From the NCBI GenBank assembly GCA_013416795.1, contig RQSC01000008.1:248497-312496 (forward strand): 64,000 bases of DNA, given 5' to 3'. The translations under genes and the position numbers were made by a program. Below are positions 61,216-64,000 of this stretch, one piece after another. The DNA is from Prasinococcaceae sp. CCMP 1430 (lineage: Eukaryota; Prasinodermophyta; Palmophyllophyceae; Prasinococcales; Prasinococcaceae). A model generated the notes under the pieces. It was not told the origin of the DNA and ran no database searches. It saw nothing but the letters and a program-made list of their open reading frames with translations. Every line of letters starts with the position of its first letter. Position 1 is the stretch's first letter.

Positions 61216-63666
61216 TCAGACGCCACCCTTCTCGTGCTTGAGTGCCTTCGCGCTCCCGTACTCCTCGTCCACTTGCGAGGCCGCGCGCGAGGACCACGCA
61301 CCTGGCGCGCTCACGAGAGCTGCAAGTCGAGGCGCCAGCCAAACGATGGCCGGGCTCGAGAGCAAGCTCAGACCGCAGATGCCCAGCCCGAGAAGAAACA
61401 TCTCGCGCGGAAGAGCACCGGCGTCGGAGAGCTTCCCAAGCAGGACGAACGAAAACTCGCCAGCGTGCGCCAGTGCGCCCGCGGCGCACACCGCGACGGG
61501 CAGCGGCTCTCTCCAGGCGAGCGTCGTGAGGGCCACGATGATCGCCTTGACAATCGTCACCACCAGCGTCGCAATCGTGAGCAGCAACGCATGGCTTGCC
61601 AAGAACCGCGGGGGCATGCACATGCCCACGGCCGTCAGGAAAAGCGCTTGGAAGCAGTCCATGATGGGGCGCATCGCGTCCTCCGCGAGAGCTGCGACGG
61701 CGGGTGTTGATGCTGACGCTGCTGCGCCCGCCATGTACGCGCCGAGCTCGAGCGAGAGGCCCAGCCACTCAGCAGTGCAGGCGATTCCCATAGCGAGCCC
61801 GAACACAACAACACGATTTCGCGTCGTCTCCGCTGGGGATGTGGCCGGCGCCACGAGGCGCGGGAACACGAATCTGCCGAGGGCAAGCGTCACCGCTGCA
61901 AAGGCGAGCAGCAGGCACACGAGCACTCCCGCAGCTAGCGAAGCCCCGCCAGCGCCCGCGTGCCGTTGTCCAAGCAGCGGCGCGGCGGCCGCGCAGATTC
62001 CCACCAGCATGTCCTGGCCCACCAGAATCCCCACGACGACGGTCCCCGCGCGGCGCGGGAGGGCTCCCGACGGCAGCTCGAGCCCGACGGAAACCACGGA
62101 CGTGCTTGACATCGACATCAGCAGCCCGAACGATGCTCCCTGGGCCGGTGGCAGGCCGATGGCGTAGGCGGACGCTCCTCCCAGGACGGTGATCCCCACG
62201 ACCTGCAGAACCGCACCGCCAAGCGCCACACCCTTGACTGCTCCCAGGCGCGCGGGCGAGAAGTCGGCTCCCAGGCAGAACAGTAGACCCACGACACCGA
62301 GCTGAACGACAGTCTCGACCTGGACTAGTTGCTCGACAATTGCAACGCCCCCGGGGCCTACACACGCGCCGGCCACGAGGTAGAGCGCCGCGGGGGATGA
62401 CAGCCGCAGGGCAGACGACAGGAGGGCGGCAATCATGGCGGCGAATGCCACCGCCGTAAGCCCACGCAGCAGGACAGAGTCGGAGTGGAGCTCCAGCGCC
62501 CCGCCCGCCGGTCTGCTCAGGGTGTACACATTGCCTTTGCCGTCCACCACCACGCCCGTCGCACCCTTGCCGCCAGCCGGAGCGCCGTCCTTTGCAGAGC
62601 CGCCGAGGCTCTGCACAGCCTCCTTCTCGTCGCGCTCGCTGACTTTCGCCCCAGTGACAGCATTCACAGCGTCCACCGCGGCGTGCACCAGCCCCGACGC
62701 GTCGATCTTGTCGCTCTCTGCCACGCGCACCATCGTTTCGGTCTGCATGTTCTCCTGGTCGGGCCCACAGTCGGTCGAGTTAGAGCCTGCAGGATCGCAG
62801 GCCGCGGCCGGCATCGATGCCCGCGCCTTCGAGCCTGCTTCGCCTGCGTCCTCTTTTGTGGTCTTGGGGCTCGCGGCCGTTTTGGACGAGGGCATGAGCG
62901 CCTCGATGTCGCCGATGATGCCCGCGTACTTGGGTGTCCGCTCCTCCTCGTCGACGCTCGCCTCTGCGGCAGCCTCGCCTTCGGCTTCGGCCGCGGCCTT
63001 CTGGGAGGCGACATTGCTGGCGTTCGCGGCCGACGCCGCGGCCTCGAAGACGGTCTCCGCCCCCGATGGGTCCAGCTCCCCGCCGACGCCCTTGAATTCG
63101 GTGCGAAGACCAGAGATCGCCTTCTGGCCGATCGAGCCACTCCTGGCGGCCTCTTCGTCCACCGTCCGTGCCTCGGCCGGCGGGGGTGGTGGCGGTCCCG
63201 TCGCCTCGCCTGCACCGGTCTCCACTTGCCCGGAGGTGTCGGATGGCTTGCTCGTCCGTCCGTGCGGAACAATGCCGTCCTTCAGGCGATGCAGCATGGC
63301 GGAGAAGCCGCCTTTGGAGCTCTTCGTGGGCGCGCCGTCCTCGGCCGCCGGTGGGGGCGTAGGCGGCGGCGGCGGTGGCGGCGACGGCGGTGGCAGCGAC
63401 GGCGCGTCTACATGGCGTTCGCCGAACACTGCTCCAACTACGCGGTCGAATAGCTTCGACGGGCCGCTCTTGTCCCGGCGAGCCTGCACGTCGAGCACAT
63501 TCCTGCGCGCGTGCGCGGCGCCTGCAGCCGCCGCCGGCGCTGCGGCCCGCAGCAGCAGCGCGAACACAGCGGCGAGGAGCAGAGCAGGCCGCGCTCGCGC
63601 CCGTAGCGCCCGCGCCCGTAGCGCCCGCCGATGCCGCTCATGGGGCTGCCCCTCGCCTCCCTCCAT
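61216..63666 (-). CDS. CPA2-family K+/H+ antiporter (KEA-like)
   Basis: A single exon of 816 residues from the ATG at 63666 (MEGGEGQPHERHR). The frame is open to 63918, but that stretch is a leader containing the CTCAAA repeat. A signal peptide-like segment RPALLLAAVFALLLRAAAPAAAAGAAHA is followed by about 330 residues of Pro/Ala/Glu-rich, probably lumenal sequence. The transporter domain (about residue 400 on) has some twelve membrane helices, with YLVAGACVGPGGV, GVVGLLFCLGADFS, SMSSTSVVSVGLEL, VVVGILVGQDMLVGI (the acidic ion-site motif), LGAYMAGAAAS and AGALAHAGEFSFVLLGKL. These fit cation:proton antiporter-2 proteins such as plant KEA4-6 and human TMCO3. No C-terminal KTN/RCK domain is present, as in KEA4-6. 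It probably regulates K+ and pH in an endomembrane compartment or plastid. Confidence 0.9.
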   Translation of the reverse strand: MEGGEGQPHERHRRALRARALRARARPALLLAAVFALLLRAAAPAAAAGAAHARRNVLDVQARRDKSGPSKLFDRVVGAVFGERHVDAPSLPPPSPPPPPPPTPPPAAEDGAPTKSSKGGFSAMLHRLKDGIVPHGRTSKPSDTSGQVETGAGEATGPPPPPPAEARTVDEEAARSGSIGQKAISGLRTEFKGVGGELDPSGAETVFEAAASAANASNVASQKAAAEAEGEAAAEASVDEEERTPKYAGIIGDIEALMPSSKTAASPKTTKEDAGEAGSKARASMPAAACDPAGSNSTDCGPDQENMQTETMVRVAESDKIDASGLVHAAVDAVNAVTGAKVSERDEKEAVQSLGGSAKDGAPAGGKGATGVVVDGKGNVYTLSRPAGGALELHSDSVLLRGLTAVAFAAMIAALLSSALRLSSPAALYLVAGACVGPGGVAIVEQLVQVETVVQLGVVGLLFCLGADFSPARLGAVKGVALGGAVLQVVGITVLGGASAYAIGLPPAQGASFGLLMSMSSTSVVSVGLELPSGALPRRAGTVVVGILVGQDMLVGICAAAAPLLGQRHAGAGGASLAAGVLVCLLLAFAAVTLALGRFVFPRLVAPATSPAETTRNRVVVFGLAMGIACTAEWLGLSLELGAYMAGAAASASTPAVAALAEDAMRPIMDCFQALFLTAVGMCMPPRFLASHALLLTIATLVVTIVKAIIVALTTLAWREPLPVAVCAAGALAHAGEFSFVLLGKLSDAGALPREMFLLGLGICGLSLLSSPAIVWLAPRLAALVSAPGAWSSRAASQVDEEYGSAKALKHEKGGV

Positions 63667-64000
63667 CCCGCGCGCCTTCCAGCGGTCCGTGCGAGGGGCG
63701 GCGGGATGGAGCCGCGCCCGCGCCCGCGCCCGCACGCCGCCCGCGCGCGCGCCGCCCGGCAGCGCACCGCCCCGCCCCGCCCGCGGTGGAACTCGGAACT
63801 TCAACTCAAACTCAAACTCAAACTCAAACTCAAACTCAAACTCGAGAGCCAGGCCAAACAGAGCCCCAGCCGGTGGTCGAGCACAAGTACTGTTGAAATT
63901 TATAAATCGAATATACAAACGGGAGAGTCATCGCCTGTGGCAGGCGGCAGCGCGCGCCGCGAGCGCGTGTGTGCGGGCCGAGGGCTTCGGGAGGCCACAG
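63667..64000. promoter_or_regulatory. upstream region of the antiporter gene
   Basis: No gene is seen up to the window edge. It holds the CTCAAA repeat and an AT-rich patch at 63895-63918 (AATTTATAAATCGAATATAC) that could include a TATA-like element for the minus-strand gene. Confidence 0.4.
63805..63840. repeat. (CTCAAA)6 microsatellite
   Basis: Six perfect units. If translated on the minus strand it would read Glu-Phe repeats, but it most likely lies in the 5' UTR. Confidence 0.92.

Noticed and set aside
1-64000. Search for CRISPR arrays, transposase genes, viral genes and rRNA
   Set aside because: No regularly spaced repeats, no transposase or integrase motifs, no viral proteins and no rRNA sequence were seen.

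Overview
This window looks like nuclear DNA of a GC-rich, photosynthetic, single-celled eukaryote. A green alga (prasinophyte-like or related) is most likely, but the species cannot be named from sequence alone. The reasons are spliceosomal introns, very short gene spacing, a ribosomal protein uL15 whose conserved blocks read like the land-plant protein, a BADC-type acetyl-CoA carboxylase regulator, a CURT1/CAAD thylakoid protein, an AtHAL3-like decarboxylase, a carotenoid cleavage dioxygenase and a KEA-type antiporter. I saw no rRNA, tRNA, CRISPR array, insertion sequence or viral gene. Exon joins below are my own reading, based on GT-AG sites, phase and family alignment. No transcript data were available.

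Layout. 1-5,900: the 3' end of a BADC gene (+), MED10 (-) and condensin SMC2 (+). 6,098-8,117: an Ala/Arg-rich coiled-coil protein (-) whose frame breaks at a G8 run. 9,492-13,448: a PDZ protein (+), phosphopantothenoylcysteine decarboxylase (-) and a small beta-rich protein (+). 13,449-15,480 has no convincing gene. 15,483-21,457: CURT1 (+), CSN1 (-), tRNA-splicing endonuclease SEN2 (+) and WDR12/YTM1 (-). 22,010-23,778: RPL27A (uL15, +) interlocked with a small antisense gene. 24,133-25,565: V-ATPase subunit d (-). About 25,789-45,353: midasin (MDN1, +), over 6,000 residues. 45,579-49,935: a rhomboid protease (-) and a multi-pass membrane protein (+). 50,164-57,318: a DEK-C protein (-), a secreted or type I membrane protein (+), a carotenoid cleavage dioxygenase (+) and a patatin-like lipase (+). 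57,580-63,666: membrane-anchored thioredoxin, a conserved-looking membrane protein and a CPA2/KEA antiporter, all (-).

Functional links. MDN1, WDR12 and uL15 all belong to 60S ribosome assembly, and midasin is the ATPase that removes WDR12/Ytm1 from pre-60S particles. BADC, CURT1, CCD and KEA are plausible plastid or organelle functions. The remaining genes are housekeeping: chromatin, transcription, protein turnover, tRNA splicing, CoA synthesis and the vacuolar proton pump. Neighbours alternate strands, giving short shared upstream regions and short convergent 3' regions. Many convergent regions carry a TGTAC element. Over half of the inferred introns have the unusual donor GTGCG.
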